The notes: generated by a model not told the origin, from the letters alone. A stretch of 64,000 bases of DNA from Kofleriaceae bacterium (GCA_024762925.1 JANTGM010000005.1:59735-123734); one strand, 5' to 3'. Counted from the first letter of the stretch, positions 8,239 through 18,814 are shown. Numbers and translations are program-made.

Positions 8239-9447
8239 TTGGCGAGCGTTGTACGATATCGGGACCTGTGGCGAACGAACCGAAACTTCCGCATGTTCTT
8301 CTGCGGGCAGCTCGTTTCATTCTTGGGCGATTGGTTCACAACCATTGCTCTGTACTCGGCCGTTGCCGAGCTCACCCATAGCGCGCTGGCCCTCACGCTC
8401 GTCTTGGTTTGCAAAACCTCACCGGTGTTTCTGATTGCACCAATCGCAGGGCCCATCGTCGATCGCGTGGACCGACGTCGCTTGCTTCTCATGACCGATG
8501 CGGGCCGCGGTCTCCTGGCACTTGTCTTCATCGGCTTACACCAGGTGGGCAATCTGCCGGCACTCTACGCTTGCGCAACGGCTTCCACGCTTCTGGCTGG
8601 GCTCGCCATTCCGGCCAAGCAAGCCGTGCTCCCACGCATCGTCTCGGCAAAGGCATATGCTGCTGCCAACGCCATGGGAGGCGCGAGTTGGGCTGGCATG
8701 CTTACCATTGGGGCAGCGGCGGGCGGAACCGTCACCGCAGTGCTTGGCATCGACGCCTCGTTTGTCATCGATGCTGCAACCTTCGGCGTGTCCGCTGCGT
8801 TCTTCTTTCAACTGCCGCCGCAGAAGGCGCCAAGCGAAACCACGGATGAGACCAACTTCGTCGCCGCACTGCGCTATTTGCGAGCGAATCCCGCGCTTGC
8901 CGCACAAGCTTGCATCAAGACCTGCCAGTGCTTGGCCGGCGGCGTCTTTGCGCTGATTCCGCTTTTTGGCGGAGGCCTGTTTCACGGCTACGATGGGGCG
9001 CTTTGGCTTGGCGCCCTGTATGCGATCCGCGGCCTCGGAACCCTTGTCGGGACGCTCTGGTTTCGCGTCCTTGTGCGTGACAACCACAGCACGATGCGGC
9101 TTTCGTTGGTGGGAGCATTTGCCGGGCAGGTACTGGTCTACTGGCTCTTGGCCCACGCACAATCGTTTGCCGAGGCTTGCCTCTACTACAGCCTCAGTGG
9201 GCTTCTGCAGGGCCTTGTATGGGTCTTCGCAGGAACACTGTTGCAAGCTGGTGTCGACCCCAAACTCCACGGCCGAGTTTTTGCGATGGAGTTCGGTGGA
9301 CTGACCTTAACCCTTGCGATCTCTAGCATGCTTGCAGGGGCCTTTGTCGATGCCGGGCTCTCGCCCCAAGCTACCGTTCTGATGATGTCTCCGCTGCCGT
9401 TGGTTGGCGTCTTGGTGGCGCTATACGTTTACCTCGCGCAGCGATAG
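8239..9447 (+). CDS. MFS transporter (MFS_3 / EntS-like effluxer family)
   Basis: The protein is 402 aa from TTG 8239. The frame is open further upstream, but that part runs antiparallel to nothing conserved and overlaps the PEGA gene. The start RYRDLWRTNRNFRMFF followed at once by GQLVSFLGDWFTTIAL is the usual N-terminus of MFS_3 exporters. The loop between helices 2 and 3 carries the MFS signature variant (GPIVDRVDRRRLLLMTD). Twelve hydrophobic segments are arranged in two halves. Substrate cannot be read from the sequence; relatives export siderophores, macrolides or other small molecules. It starts 11 bases after the PEGA gene stop, so it may be translationally coupled. Transketolase follows 91 bases later. 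Confidence 0.85.
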   Translation: MASVVRYRDLWRTNRNFRMFFCGQLVSFLGDWFTTIALYSAVAELTHSALALTLVLVCKTSPVFLIAPIAGPIVDRVDRRRLLLMTDAGRGLLALVFIGLHQVGNLPALYACATASTLLAGLAIPAKQAVLPRIVSAKAYAAANAMGGASWAGMLTIGAAAGGTVTAVLGIDASFVIDAATFGVSAAFFFQLPPQKAPSETTDETNFVAALRYLRANPALAAQACIKTCQCLAGGVFALIPLFGGGLFHGYDGALWLGALYAIRGLGTLVGTLWFRVLVRDNHSTMRLSLVGAFAGQVLVYWLLAHAQSFAEACLYYSLSGLLQGLVWVFAGTLLQAGVDPKLHGRVFAMEFGGLTLTLAISSMLAGAFVDAGLSPQATVLMMSPLPLVGVLVALYVYLAQR

Positions 9448-9538
9448 ACCCCTGAGCTAGGCATCGGTTACGGTGGCCGCGAATTTGGTCTATGAGGCCG
9501 GTCGAGGCCCAACCCACCGACGCCTGGAGAGCAGCATC

Positions 9539-11533
9539 ATGAGTGAAAACGCCCTTAGCGAGCTGAGCATCAACACGATTCGCACCCTTTCAATCGACGC
9601 CATTCAAAAGGCCAACTCTGGACATCCAGGCTTGCCAATGGGAGCTGCTCCTATGGCTTACACGTTGTGGCAAAAGCATCTGCGCCACGATCCGAAAGAT
9701 CCCGCTTGGCCCAATCGCGACCGATTTGTGCTCTCGCCGGGCCATGGCAGCATGCTCCTGTACTCCTTGCTACATCTCGCTGGTTACGATCTGAGCATCG
9801 ATGACATCGCGAGCTTTCGACAGTGGGGATCGAAGTGTCCAGGCCATCCAGAGAGCTTTCACACCGTGGGTGTTGAAGCGACAACCGGCCCGTTGGGGCA
9901 GGGCGCAGCCAACGTTGTCGGAATGGCGATGGCCGAGCGGGCGCAAGCAAGCATGTACAACCGACCTGGTCACAACATCGTCGATCACTTCACGTACGGC
10001 ATCATTAGCGATGGCGATGTGATGGAAGGCGTTGCGTGCGAAGCTGCTTCGCTCGCTGGGCACCTTGGTCTTGGCAAACTCATCTGCCTCTACGACGCCA
10101 ACGACATCACGCTCGATGGCCCCGCAGACATGACACTCACCGAGGATGTTTGCGCGCGCTATGAGAGCTATGGCTGGCAAGTATTGCGGGTAGAAGAGGG
10201 CGACACCGATCTCGCTGGCATTGATGCTGCCATTGCCGAAGGCAAGGCTGACACGGATCGGCCAACGCTCATCTACGTGCACACCACCATCGGCTACGGT
10301 TCGCCAAACAAGGGCGGCACGGCTAGCTCACACGGTTCCCCGCTGGGTGCCGACGAGATTGCGCTCACAAAGAAGCAGCTCGGTTGGACCGAAAGTGCAC
10401 CTCTTAGCGTTCCTGGTGATGTTGCTGCACACATGGCGGAACCCGGCAAGGCGGGGGCAGAGCTCAACAAGGCTTGGAGTCAAGCCTTTGCGGCCTACTC
10501 AGAAGAATACCCAGAGCTTGCTGCTTCGTGGAAACTGGCCCAGGCTGGTGCGCTGCCCGAGGGATGGGATGCAGCGTTGCCAACGTGGAAGGTTGGCGAG
10601 AAGATCGCAACCCGCTCTGCTGCTGGCAAAGTGGAAAATGCGATCGCGAAGACGGTGCCGTGGCTGCTCGGCGGCGACGCGGATCTAAGCTGTTCAACAA
10701 AGACGGCGATCGCCGATGGCGGCTCGTTTGAAGGGACCCATGGCACGGGGCGCAACATCCACTTTGGCGTTCGGGAGCACGCCATGGGCGCGATCTGCAA
10801 TGGCATGGACTATCACGGCGGTATTCGGGCCTATGCTGCGACGTTTTTTGTCTTCTCAGATTACATGCGTCCTGCTGTGCGCGTTGCTGCCCTCAATGGA
10901 CAGCCTATCACCTACGTGTGGACCCACGACTCGATTGGTCTCGGTGAAGATGGCCCAACACACCAACCCGTCGAGCACCTGATGTCGCTACGAGTTATGC
11001 CGAACATCTCGGTGGTGCGTCCTGCCGATGCAAACGAAACTGTGGGCGCCTGGCGCTACGCAATGAATCGCACCGATGGACCAACAGCGCTCGTCCTATC
11101 GCGCCAGAATCTCTTGGTGCAAGAAGGAACCGCTGGAGCCGACATCAGCTTGGGAGCGTACGTGCTCGCCGATTGCGATGGCACGCCTGCAGTCATCCTG
11201 CTCGCAACGGGCTCGGAGGTTGAGCTTGCAATCGAAGCGCGGGCTGTGCTGCAAGCGGAAGGCATTGCAACCCGAGTTGTCTCGATGCCGTGCTGGGAGG
11301 CTTTTGCGGCCCAGGACCAGAGCTATCGAGATGATGTCTTGCCACCAGCCATTCGGGCTCGCGTCTCGGTGGAGGCCGGCTCGACTCTGGGATGGGAACG
11401 CTACATTGGTGACGCCGGCGAAGCGATTGGAGTCGATACCTTTGGTGCATCCGCTCCGGCAGGAACGCTGTACGAGAAATACGGGCTTACCACGGCAAAG
11501 ATCGTCGAAGCCGCCAAGCGCGTTGCAGGGTAG
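9539..11533 (+). CDS. tkt: Transketolase
   Basis: The protein is 664 aa, the normal length. I chose ATG 9539 over an upstream in-frame start at 9473 because GGAGAG sits just before it and the text becomes family-like at once ([18 protein letters not shown]). The thiamine-diphosphate signature is present (GDGDVMEG read as SDGDVMEGV), as are the His-rich substrate residues ([33 protein letters not shown]) and the C-terminal transketolase domain. It moves two-carbon units between sugar phosphates in the pentose phosphate pathway. It is convergent with the gap-pgk-tpiA run, placing pentose and triose metabolism next to each other. Confidence 0.97.
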   Translation: MSENALSELSINTIRTLSIDAIQKANSGHPGLPMGAAPMAYTLWQKHLRHDPKDPAWPNRDRFVLSPGHGSMLLYSLLHLAGYDLSIDDIASFRQWGSKCPGHPESFHTVGVEATTGPLGQGAANVVGMAMAERAQASMYNRPGHNIVDHFTYGIISDGDVMEGVACEAASLAGHLGLGKLICLYDANDITLDGPADMTLTEDVCARYESYGWQVLRVEEGDTDLAGIDAAIAEGKADTDRPTLIYVHTTIGYGSPNKGGTASSHGSPLGADEIALTKKQLGWTESAPLSVPGDVAAHMAEPGKAGAELNKAWSQAFAAYSEEYPELAASWKLAQAGALPEGWDAALPTWKVGEKIATRSAAGKVENAIAKTVPWLLGGDADLSCSTKTAIADGGSFEGTHGTGRNIHFGVREHAMGAICNGMDYHGGIRAYAATFFVFSDYMRPAVRVAALNGQPITYVWTHDSIGLGEDGPTHQPVEHLMSLRVMPNISVVRPADANETVGAWRYAMNRTDGPTALVLSRQNLLVQEGTAGADISLGAYVLADCDGTPAVILLATGSEVELAIEARAVLQAEGIATRVVSMPCWEAFAAQDQSYRDDVLPPAIRARVSVEAGSTLGWERYIGDAGEAIGVDTFGASAPAGTLYEKYGLTTAKIVEAAKRVAG

Positions 11534-11681
11534 CGGACGAGAGCAAGGCCGCCAAGAGACCGGGGCAAGCGGACTCGGCTCTCTTCGTTTCCGCGCCGGC
11601 GAGCCACTCTTTGCATGAGCCGCCAGTAGAGAGTCGTTTCGGCGAGCGAGCCTTGGTCTGCTGGAGACCGGGCCTGGATGC

Positions 11682-12173
11682 TTAGGGGGTGGCTGGAAAC
11701 GAGGCCGCTTGGAACGCTTCTGCCATGCCTGGATGGTCCTTGCACGAGCGAACCCTCTTCTCCAGCCGGTCCATCTCCGGGCCCATGCTCTTTGCAAGTT
11801 CATTCATGAGAGCTCCCATCTCTGCACCGTACTTGTCCTTGTTGCGCTCTCGGCAAGCTTCGGGTTGGCTCTTGCTAAACGCTTTGAGCTTGGTGATCTT
11901 CTTATAGAGTTCTTGGGAAAGAGGCGCGAGATCCACGATGAAGAGGCGCAGAGTCTCGCAATCAGACTCTTGTCCTGGCATCTTGAGTTCCGTGTATGCG
12001 AGGAGTGCCTTCTTGCAGTCCAGGAAGTGCGCCTCGATGGAGTCGTCACAAACGGGCTCGGCGGTTTCTGTTGCGGGCTCTTCCGTCACGGCCTTGGTTT
12101 CGCGCTTGTCCTTGGACTTGTTGCAGCCAGCAAGTAGAACGAGCGCGAGCAAGATGGCCGAAGGCAACTTCAT
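11682..12173 (-). CDS. Hypothetical lipoprotein
   Basis: The protein is 163 aa. MKLPSAILLALVLLAGC gives a clean lipoprotein signal peptide (LAGC lipobox), followed by a charged Lys/Glu spacer. The mature part is helical and carries several Cys (VCDDS, LDCKK, DCETL, EACRE, RSCKD), suggesting disulfides in the periplasm. I recognise no family. It is the last member of the minus-strand run, 63 bases after dapF. Confidence 0.75.
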   Translation of the reverse strand: MKLPSAILLALVLLAGCNKSKDKRETKAVTEEPATETAEPVCDDSIEAHFLDCKKALLAYTELKMPGQESDCETLRLFIVDLAPLSQELYKKITKLKAFSKSQPEACRERNKDKYGAEMGALMNELAKSMGPEMDRLEKRVRSCKDHPGMAEAFQAASFPATP

Positions 12174-12236
12174 GATCAGAAGATACCACCACGATGCAAG
12201 CAGTGTTTGAAGGCTTGAGCGAGGTCGCTTGAGGGG

Positions 12237-13130
12237 CTACGCGAGCTCGATGGAGCCGTCAAATACATGCTCAGCTGGCCCGCGCATAAATACCGCCTCA
12301 TAGTCGTTTCCAACGGTGATCGTCAGGGAGCCACCAGGCAGTTTTACTTCGATCGGAGTCTCAACATTGGCTCTCCCCGAGAGGCAGGCCGCAACTGCAG
12401 TCGCACAGGCCCCAGTGCCACAGGCTTGGGTGATGCCACAGCCGCGCTCCCACACCCACAGTTCTATGTGCGTGGCGTCTACGAGGTGGGCAAACTCGGC
12501 ATTGGTGCGGCTGGGAAACGCGCTGTGGGTTTCGACCTCGGGGCCAAACTCCTCGGCAAGCGCGGCAAGTGCAGCGCCCGATTCTTCGACAAACGCGATT
12601 GCATGCGGGTTGCCCATCGAGACCGCCGTGGTTGTTCTGCTGCCAACCGCCAGCGGCAGCGGCTGCTCCACGAAGTCTTCCGTCACGCTTGCTGACATGG
12701 GTATTTCGGAGGCGCGCAGGCGAGGGCGCCCCATGTTGACGGTTACGGCGACCACAGACTCGTCTTGCCACTCGAGTTGGCAATCGAGAGCGCCTGCAAG
12801 CGTGTCCACGACAATTGACGCGGGCTTGCCACCATCTTGCTCGGCGAGGTGCTTGGCGACGCACCGAAGTCCATTGCCGCACATCTCTGCTTCGCTGCCG
12901 TCAGCATTGAGGACACGCATGGTGGCAACAGCACCCACTGAGGTTGGTTTGCCGAGTGAGAGAATTCCATCGCCGCCAACCCCGTAGCGCCGATCGCAGA
13001 GCGCCAGTGCAACGACAAACACCCCATCTACGAGTTTTTCGCAGGGTGGGGTGCCTTGGATGGACCGATTGTCCACGACCAGGAAGTCGTTTCCCAGTCC
13101 TTGATATTTGGCGAAGGCGAGAGTGCCCAC
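12237..13130 (-). CDS. dapF: Diaminopimelate epimerase
   Basis: The protein is 297 aa from GTG 13130, six bases after the secG stop. The N-terminus (FAKYQGLGNDFLVVDN) is canonical. Both catalytic cysteines are present in their motifs: EMCGNGLRC and ACGTGACA. The enzyme converts LL- to meso-diaminopimelate for peptidoglycan and lysine synthesis. It probably shares a transcript with secG and tpiA. Confidence 0.96.
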   Translation of the reverse strand: MGTLAFAKYQGLGNDFLVVDNRSIQGTPPCEKLVDGVFVVALALCDRRYGVGGDGILSLGKPTSVGAVATMRVLNADGSEAEMCGNGLRCVAKHLAEQDGGKPASIVVDTLAGALDCQLEWQDESVVAVTVNMGRPRLRASEIPMSASVTEDFVEQPLPLAVGSRTTTAVSMGNPHAIAFVEESGAALAALAEEFGPEVETHSAFPSRTNAEFAHLVDATHIELWVWERGCGITQACGTGACATAVAACLSGRANVETPIEVKLPGGSLTITVGNDYEAVFMRGPAEHVFDGSIELA

Positions 13131-13136
13131 AGCAGC

Positions 13137-13832
13137 CTAGTTTGCAGAGGCTGGAGTTGGATCCGCTGCCGGCTTGGGCTCTGCTGCAGGCTTAGGCTCT
13201 GCTGCCGGCTTAGGCTCTGCTGCAGGCTTAGGCTCTGCGACAGGCTTAGGCTCTGCGACAGGCTTGGGCTCTGCGACAGGCTTGGGTGGTGCCGGCTTTG
13301 GTGCTGCCGCTGGCTTTGGTGCCGCGACAGGCTCCACAGCGGCGGAATCAGCCTCTGGAGCGGGCTGTGCTTCTGCCGCTTCGCCTTCCACCGCTTCGCC
13401 TTCTGCCGCTTCGCCTTCCGCCGCTTCGCCTACATCTTCGCTCGTCATCGGGTCGGGAGAGTCCACAGGTTCTACGTCGCCTTCTGGAACGTCCGGCTGG
13501 TTCGCCTTGTTGAGATCTTCGGCCTCTTTGTCGAGTTTCTTCTTCTCAGCAGCATTTGCCCGAGCTTCGCGGCTCACGTTCTTTAGTGGGTCTTCGCCTG
13601 TGGTAGAGGCGAGGTACGCCAAGGTCATGGACGTGAGCATGAAGATCGCTGCAGAGGCCGTGGTGAGCTTGGATAGGAAGTTGCCAGCGCCGGAGCCACC
13701 GAAGACGGAGCCCTGACTCGAACCTCCACCAAACGTGGCGCCCATGCCACCGCCTTTGCCTGCCTGAAGCAGAACGGTCAGCATGAGGAAGAGGGACACA
13801 CCGACGTGAACGATTGTCACGATGAAGGACAT
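13137..13832 (-). CDS. secG: Preprotein translocase subunit SecG with long repetitive tail
   Basis: The protein is 231 aa; typical SecG is about 75-120. The first 75 residues are classical: helix 1 (SLFLMLTVLLQAGKGGGMG), the glycine/serine cytoplasmic loop (GSSQGSVFGG), then helix 2. A charged Glu/Ala tail follows and ends in seven tandem EPKPAA/EPKPVA units. SecG sits in the inner membrane beside SecY and SecE and assists export; the tail is dispensable in known cases. Synteny with tpiA is common in bacteria. The tail is probably periplasmic or cytoplasmic low-complexity spacer; its role is unknown. Confidence 0.93.
   Translation of the reverse strand: MSFIVTIVHVGVSLFLMLTVLLQAGKGGGMGATFGGGSSQGSVFGGSGAGNFLSKLTTASAAIFMLTSMTLAYLASTTGEDPLKNVSREARANAAEKKKLDKEAEDLNKANQPDVPEGDVEPVDSPDPMTSEDVGEAAEGEAAEGEAVEGEAAEAQPAPEADSAAVEPVAAPKPAAAPKPAPPKPVAEPKPVAEPKPVAEPKPAAEPKPAAEPKPAAEPKPAADPTPASAN
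13161..13286 (-). repeat. 18-bp in-frame tandem repeat in the secG tail, about seven copies
   Basis: On the + strand the unit reads GGCTTAGGCTCTGCTGCA with minor variants (CTGCCG, GCGACA). It encodes EPKPAA and EPKPVA. The two unit types are clustered, as expected from local duplication. Confidence 0.85.
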
Positions 13833-13878
13833 AGGCCGGCGTTCTAGCGCATCCGAAGGACAGTCGCAAGCATCAGCT

Positions 13879-14640
13879 TTACCTTGCGGAACAGGCTTTT
13901 ACGATCGCTCCAAAGTCCTCAGCTTTGAGAGAGGCGCCACCCACCAGCGCGCCATCAATATCGGCCTCAGCCATGAGAGCCTTGGCATTTCCAGGCTTTA
14001 CAGAGCCGCCATACTGGATGCGAACGCCACTGCCGAGATCGCCAAATCGCTCGGACATTTGTCCGCGGATAAAGGCGTGCACCTCCTGAGCTTGGCCTGG
14101 AGTCGCTGTGCGCCCTGTTCCGATGGCCCAGACTGGCTCGTAGGCAATGACAACCCGGTCGAGGTCATCGGCATTGAGGGCTTCCAAGGCCGCCGAGAGC
14201 TGGCTTCCGACCCGCTCTGTGGTCTTGCCAGCATCGCGCTCTTGCTCCGACTCCCCCACGCAGATGATGACTCGAAGGCCGCCATCGAGGGCAGCACGGG
14301 CTTTCTTCGCCACAACCGTATCGGTGTCGCCAAAATTTGCGCGCCGCTCGCTGTGTCCGACGATGGCGAATTTACAGCCGGCGTCGACGAGCATGGGGGC
14401 GCTCACCTCGCCGGTCCAGGCACCGCCCACTTCGTAGAAGCAATCTTGGGCACCGAGGAGGATTTTGCTATCGCCAAGGCGCTTTCCAACTGGGGCCAGG
14501 CTTGTGAACACGGGAGCCACGCCAACCTCAACATCGCGAATGGTTCCGAGCTGGTTCTTTAATTCTGTTACCAGGGCTTCACCCTGGGCGATGGTGTTGT
14601 GGAGCTTCCAGTTGCCTACGACGATGGGGGTTCTTGCCAT
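13879..14640 (-). CDS. tpiA: Triosephosphate isomerase
   Basis: The protein is 253 aa from ATG 14640; a TTG two codons upstream is less likely. The key residues are visible: NWKLHN (Asn/Lys), GHSERR (catalytic His), AYEPVWAIGTG (catalytic Glu) and the phosphate-gripping YGGSVKPGNA. It interconverts dihydroxyacetone phosphate and glyceraldehyde 3-phosphate. It lies 27 bases after the hybrid kinase gene and upstream of secG in the same direction. Confidence 0.97.
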   Translation of the reverse strand: MARTPIVVGNWKLHNTIAQGEALVTELKNQLGTIRDVEVGVAPVFTSLAPVGKRLGDSKILLGAQDCFYEVGGAWTGEVSAPMLVDAGCKFAIVGHSERRANFGDTDTVVAKKARAALDGGLRVIICVGESEQERDAGKTTERVGSQLSAALEALNADDLDRVVIAYEPVWAIGTGRTATPGQAQEVHAFIRGQMSERFGDLGSGVRIQYGGSVKPGNAKALMAEADIDGALVGGASLKAEDFGAIVKACSAR

Positions 14641-14667
14641 GCCCAAGGTGTATCACTCCAGCAAAGC

Positions 14668-17604
14668 TCAGAGGTCCCAGGAGACCGTGAAACTGCACTG
14701 GGCATTTCCTCGCGCCTGGCATGTGCGCGTCCTACAACGAGCGTTGTTTCCTCCGGCGAGTTTTGCGATTTGGGCGAACATTCCCGCAAACATCTGACAA
14801 AGTGGTGCATGACCAGGCCCATTGGCCAGGATAATGCCAACTTCACGTTCACCGATTGGGCGAACGGATATTTCGCCCCACGTGTGGTAGCGGCGCCAAA
14901 ACGACTCGGCGGCCTTGAGCATGGAGCTTGGTGACTGGGCGCTTGGATCCGCGCCAAAAAGTCTGGCAAGGGTGGCTGACGCCACATGAGCTCCGAGGTC
15001 TTGGTATAGCTCATTGCATGAGAGCGGGCTCGTCTGCATTCGGTCGAGCAGCGTGAGTAAGTATGCTGTCCGCTGCCACGAATCTGGGGGCAGAGTCGGC
15101 ATCAGCAGCTCCCCAATGCGTCCCTCGTCCTCAAGCATTGAGCGATACCACTGGCGGCCAAGCTTCTGCTGCAGAAAGAGACCAGCCACACGAAAAATGG
15201 CACCACGACTGCGCCCCGAGCGTGCGTGCAGACTCTCTTCCGGCAGGGGAAGAGGCACAGAGACTCGGTAGGTCGAGACTTGAGAGACCGGGTTCGTTTC
15301 GGTGGTGGGCGCTCGAGATGAGCTGGGAGCCGGGGTCACGAGCGGCGCACCTTTGCTCGGTTGCTTTGCCAGGGCGTGAGCGAGCGCTATCGCAAAGGCG
15401 TTTGCCGAGCGGTAGCGCTGTTTGGGATCTGCTGCCAGCGCCGTGGAGAGAACCGAGTCCACAGCTGGGCTCAGGTCAGCGCGAAACTGCGTTGGTGGCG
15501 GTGGCGGCTCGTGAAGCTGTTGATTGACGATGACCGCCAGTTCATCGGCATAGTACGGCGCGGAGCCTGTTAGCAAGGCATATGCGGTGGCGGCCAGGCC
15601 GTAGACATCCGTTGGTGGACTCTCGTCAGCCTCCATAAACGACTCTGGAGCCGCATAGCCTGGAGTGCCTGCAGCATCGCGCTTGTCTCCTTGACGCTTG
15701 GCAATGCCAACGTCCACAAGGACCGCACGGTCGTTGATGCGATCGACAAGCACGTTGTCGGGTTTCACATCGCGATGCACGATCCCCAGAGAGTGAATCG
15801 CGTCGAGGGCTTCGGCGATTTCCTCGACAATCTTCGCGACCGCGGCAACATCAATGTAGGTGCCTTGCTGGGCCAGGCTCTGTACGATGTTCGACAGTGG
15901 CTCGCCCTCAACCAGCTCCATCACAAAGTAGACAGTATCTGCCTCGGTGCCGAAGGAATACACCTGCACGAGGTTGCGATGGTGCAGGGAGGCAAGGAGC
16001 GCTGCTTCAGAACGGAACTTTGCCACCAGCTCTTCGTCGCTACTGAGGTCGGCGCGCAACAGCTTGACAGCGACAGGACGCCCAAGCCCTAGGTCTTCTC
16101 CGCGATACACGACCCCCATCGAGCCGCGGCTGATTTCGTGAAGGATTCGATACATGCCGCCAAGCGTTGCGCCGGCTGATAGTAAGTTGTCCTGATTTGG
16201 TTCGAGGTCTAAGAGTTCTCCCTCGGAATTGTTCTCAATCACCACTACGGAGTCACGCTTGAGCTTGCCAGCATCAAGGGCCATCTGCGCCCGCACAATG
16301 GCTGCCTCGCTGCCCGACTCATTCTCCCCGATGACCGTCACGCCAGCTTGCACTTCATGGCGCACCACAAGGTCGCCGTCCACGTAGCAAGTGTCGCTCA
16401 GTGTCTGCAAAATGGCGCTAGCTCGTGTTTCAGCCTGCGCCAGCGTGCAGTCGACGAGGAGCGCAGCGAGCTCATCGCCCCCTACGCGTCCGAGCTGGTC
16501 TTGCGACTGAAGGCAGGTGCGCACAACCTGAGCGAAGTGGGTGAGCACTGCATCGCCTACCAGGTGACCATGTCGGTCATTCACCTTGCGCAGCTGCTGG
16601 TAGTCCAACATCACAACGGCGAGCGGAACTGTGCGCTCTCGGTCTGCGGCAATCTGATTCGCGATCGCTTGTTGCAGGCCGGGCCGAGTCCAAACTCCGA
16701 GCATTGGGTCGAGAAGCGAGGTTTGCCGAAGTTTCTCGTGCTCGGCGAGCAAGCGATTGTGCGCCGACATCCAGGCGAGCTCGTTCGATAGACGGCGCGC
16801 GACAATGCGAAGCGAATCGACAGCCTCTGGGGAAAACACGGCGTTGTCATTGCTCACCAGACAGATGCCGGCGATGGGCGCCTCCCCAACCGGTCCAATT
16901 GGTGCGGCCAAAAGGCTCTGCCCATAGCCTCGGTGCACAGAAGCATTCGCCAGACCCAGCGACACCATCACTGTGGTGCGGGCGTGCAGCGCTAGCTCAC
17001 ACCGTTCTCGAACTTGTGGCCACTGCGACTTTGAAATCTCCTGGGTAGAGCGAGGCCAATGAGGCTCGTCTCCTGGCCCCCAAAGGATGCAATCGGAAAC
17101 TTGAAATCCGATGGTGGCACGGCTGATGAGTTGGTCGAGTTCGCGGATGAGTTCGGGACCCAAAAGGCTCATGTCGTAGAGCTCTCGCAATCGCGTTGCT
17201 TGCTTGCCAGCTTTGTCGCCTGCCAGCCCGCTGCCGGTAAACAAGGCTGCCAGCGCGGGTTTGAGAATTGGCCACACAAAGTACGCTTCTGGATCCGCCG
17301 GTGTACTCGCCGAGAGTTCTGCGGCGCTGCACGTGAAGAAGACTCGCGGCATCGTGCCGATGTAGTCGCTGTCGAGTTTGCGGAGAAAGAACTCGCCTGC
17401 TCGGACTGTATCGCCGTTTGCCTCGACCGTGTGAAGCGCGGCGAATACGTGAGTTGGACGCGTCCTGGCAAACGTAGCCCAAGCGTCGCTCACATGAGCA
17501 ATACTGGTGCACTCGACGCCCAGCTCATGAAGCGCCGCCTGAAGCTCTTGCTGGCGGGCGGGGTCGGACTCAATTACGAGTGCGCGGCGTTTTGCCTTGG
17601 CCAA
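14668..17604 (-). CDS. Multidomain REC-like / GAF-like / GGDEF / Ser-Thr kinase hybrid
   Basis: The protein is 978 aa. Domains in order: a receiver-like fold (about 6-120; ESD start, KP near 115); a GAF-like sensor (about 160-285); a GGDEF domain (about 295-450) with GGDEL at 375-379 and QSQD where the inhibitory RxxD site would be; a Ser/Thr kinase (about 484-745) with GSMGVVYRG, VAVKLL Lys, HRDVKPDN (609-616), DVG instead of DFG (630-632) and APE (650-652). A C-terminal 190-residue domain ends CQARGNAQCSF, resembling DUF2378 / haem-NO-binding-like myxobacterial domains. The kinase looks catalytically competent; cyclase activity is less certain. It starts 14 bases after pgk and precedes tpiA by 27, inside a glycolytic run. 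A link between signalling and carbon flux is inference. Confidence 0.88.
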   Translation of the reverse strand: MAKAKRRALVIESDPARQQELQAALHELGVECTSIAHVSDAWATFARTRPTHVFAALHTVEANGDTVRAGEFFLRKLDSDYIGTMPRVFFTCSAAELSASTPADPEAYFVWPILKPALAALFTGSGLAGDKAGKQATRLRELYDMSLLGPELIRELDQLISRATIGFQVSDCILWGPGDEPHWPRSTQEISKSQWPQVRERCELALHARTTVMVSLGLANASVHRGYGQSLLAAPIGPVGEAPIAGICLVSNDNAVFSPEAVDSLRIVARRLSNELAWMSAHNRLLAEHEKLRQTSLLDPMLGVWTRPGLQQAIANQIAADRERTVPLAVVMLDYQQLRKVNDRHGHLVGDAVLTHFAQVVRTCLQSQDQLGRVGGDELAALLVDCTLAQAETRASAILQTLSDTCYVDGDLVVRHEVQAGVTVIGENESGSEAAIVRAQMALDAGKLKRDSVVVIENNSEGELLDLEPNQDNLLSAGATLGGMYRILHEISRGSMGVVYRGEDLGLGRPVAVKLLRADLSSDEELVAKFRSEAALLASLHHRNLVQVYSFGTEADTVYFVMELVEGEPLSNIVQSLAQQGTYIDVAAVAKIVEEIAEALDAIHSLGIVHRDVKPDNVLVDRINDRAVLVDVGIAKRQGDKRDAAGTPGYAAPESFMEADESPPTDVYGLAATAYALLTGSAPYYADELAVIVNQQLHEPPPPPTQFRADLSPAVDSVLSTALAADPKQRYRSANAFAIALAHALAKQPSKGAPLVTPAPSSSRAPTTETNPVSQVSTYRVSVPLPLPEESLHARSGRSRGAIFRVAGLFLQQKLGRQWYRSMLEDEGRIGELLMPTLPPDSWQRTAYLLTLLDRMQTSPLSCNELYQDLGAHVASATLARLFGADPSAQSPSSMLKAAESFWRRYHTWGEISVRPIGEREVGIILANGPGHAPLCQMFAGMFAQIAKLAGGNNARCRTRTCQARGNAQCSFTVSWDL

Positions 17605-17618
17605 CGAGATCTGCTCCG

Positions 17619-18812
17619 CTATTCAGTCACGTTGAGCGCGGCAATACCGGGCAGGGTGAGGCCTTGGATGAATTCCAGTGCAGCACCTCCACCTGTGGAG
17701 ACATGACGAATCTTCTCGGCAATACCCGCTTGATGCACAGCGGCAGCACTATCACCACCTCCGACTACGGTGTAGCCAAACTCATTGTCCGCAACCGCCC
17801 TTGCGACAGCGAAGGTGCCCTCAGAAAACGCGGGCTTCTCGAAGACGCCCATCGGGCCATTCCAGAAGAGCGTTCGAGAGTGCTTGGCCTTTTCAGCATA
17901 GGTCGCCGTTGCCTTTGGGCCGATATCTAGGGCCATGCTGTCAGCGGGAATCGAACCTGCGTCCACAACCGTACCAGCCTCCGCGTCGAGACTCTGAGCT
18001 ACAACCAAGTCCTCGGGAAGCAGTACGTTCACGTGCTTCTGGCTTGCCTTGCGCAGGAAGTTCTTGGCCAGTGCTACCTTGGATTCTTCGACTAGGCTCT
18101 TGCCCATCTTCTTGCCTTGCGCGAGCAAGAACGTATTTGCCATTGCGCCGCCAATCAGAATGGTTTCAACGCGACCGAGCAACGCCTCGAGCACGTCAAT
18201 CTTGTCGGAGACTTTTGCGCCGCCAATGATCGCGACATATCCGGCTTTCTCAGCATCCAGAAGTTTACTGAGCGCCTCGATTTCCTTGTTCATCACGAAA
18301 CCAGCGCCACGATCCGCGACGAGGGGGACCATGCCGGCCGTGGATGCGTGGGCTCGGTGAGAGGTGCCAAAGGCGTCGTTGACGTAGACGTCTGCGTAGC
18401 TCGCCAAGGTCTCGGCAAACTTGGGGTCGTTTGCCTTCTCTCCGGGGTTGAAACGCAGATTCTCAAGCATCGCGATTTGCCCTTCGCGAAGGTCTGCGCA
18501 CACCTTGCGAGCACCATCACCGACAGGTTCGTCAGTGAGGCGAATCTCGCAGTTGAGTAGCTCGGCGAGGCGACCAGCAACTGGTTCGAGAGAGAGGCCG
18601 GGCTTTGCCTCTCCCTTTGGACGACCGAGATGCGAGGCCAGAATAATTCTGGCTCCTCGTTGCATACAGTATTTGATGGTTGGAAGTGCCGCTTGGATGC
18701 GGGTGTCGTCAGCAACGGCTGGCGTAGCATCTTTGGTGAGTGGCACATTCAGGTCAACACGCAGGAAAACGCGCCGACCCTCAAGCGGGAGCTCCTCAAT
18801 ACTGCGAATCAT
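17619..18812 (-). CDS. pgk: Phosphoglycerate kinase
   Basis: The protein is 397 aa, normal length. It shows the substrate-binding N-terminus ([12 protein letters not shown]), the SHLGRPKG loop, GGAKVSDKI, the hinge motif [10 protein letters not shown] and the nucleotide-binding GGGDSAAAV. It makes ATP from 1,3-bisphosphoglycerate. The start codon is 2 bases from the gap stop, so the two genes are surely co-transcribed. Confidence 0.97.
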   Translation of the reverse strand: MIRSIEELPLEGRRVFLRVDLNVPLTKDATPAVADDTRIQAALPTIKYCMQRGARIILASHLGRPKGEAKPGLSLEPVAGRLAELLNCEIRLTDEPVGDGARKVCADLREGQIAMLENLRFNPGEKANDPKFAETLASYADVYVNDAFGTSHRAHASTAGMVPLVADRGAGFVMNKEIEALSKLLDAEKAGYVAIIGGAKVSDKIDVLEALLGRVETILIGGAMANTFLLAQGKKMGKSLVEESKVALAKNFLRKASQKHVNVLLPEDLVVAQSLDAEAGTVVDAGSIPADSMALDIGPKATATYAEKAKHSRTLFWNGPMGVFEKPAFSEGTFAVARAVADNEFGYTVVGGGDSAAAVHQAGIAEKIRHVSTGGGAALEFIQGLTLPGIAALNVTE

Positions 18813-18814
18813 GG

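Noticed and set aside
17941..17966. tRNA-like GGTTCGATTCC T-arm motif on the minus strand
   Set aside because: It is part of the pgk coding frame (AGSIPADSM) and has no acceptor, D or anticodon arms around it.
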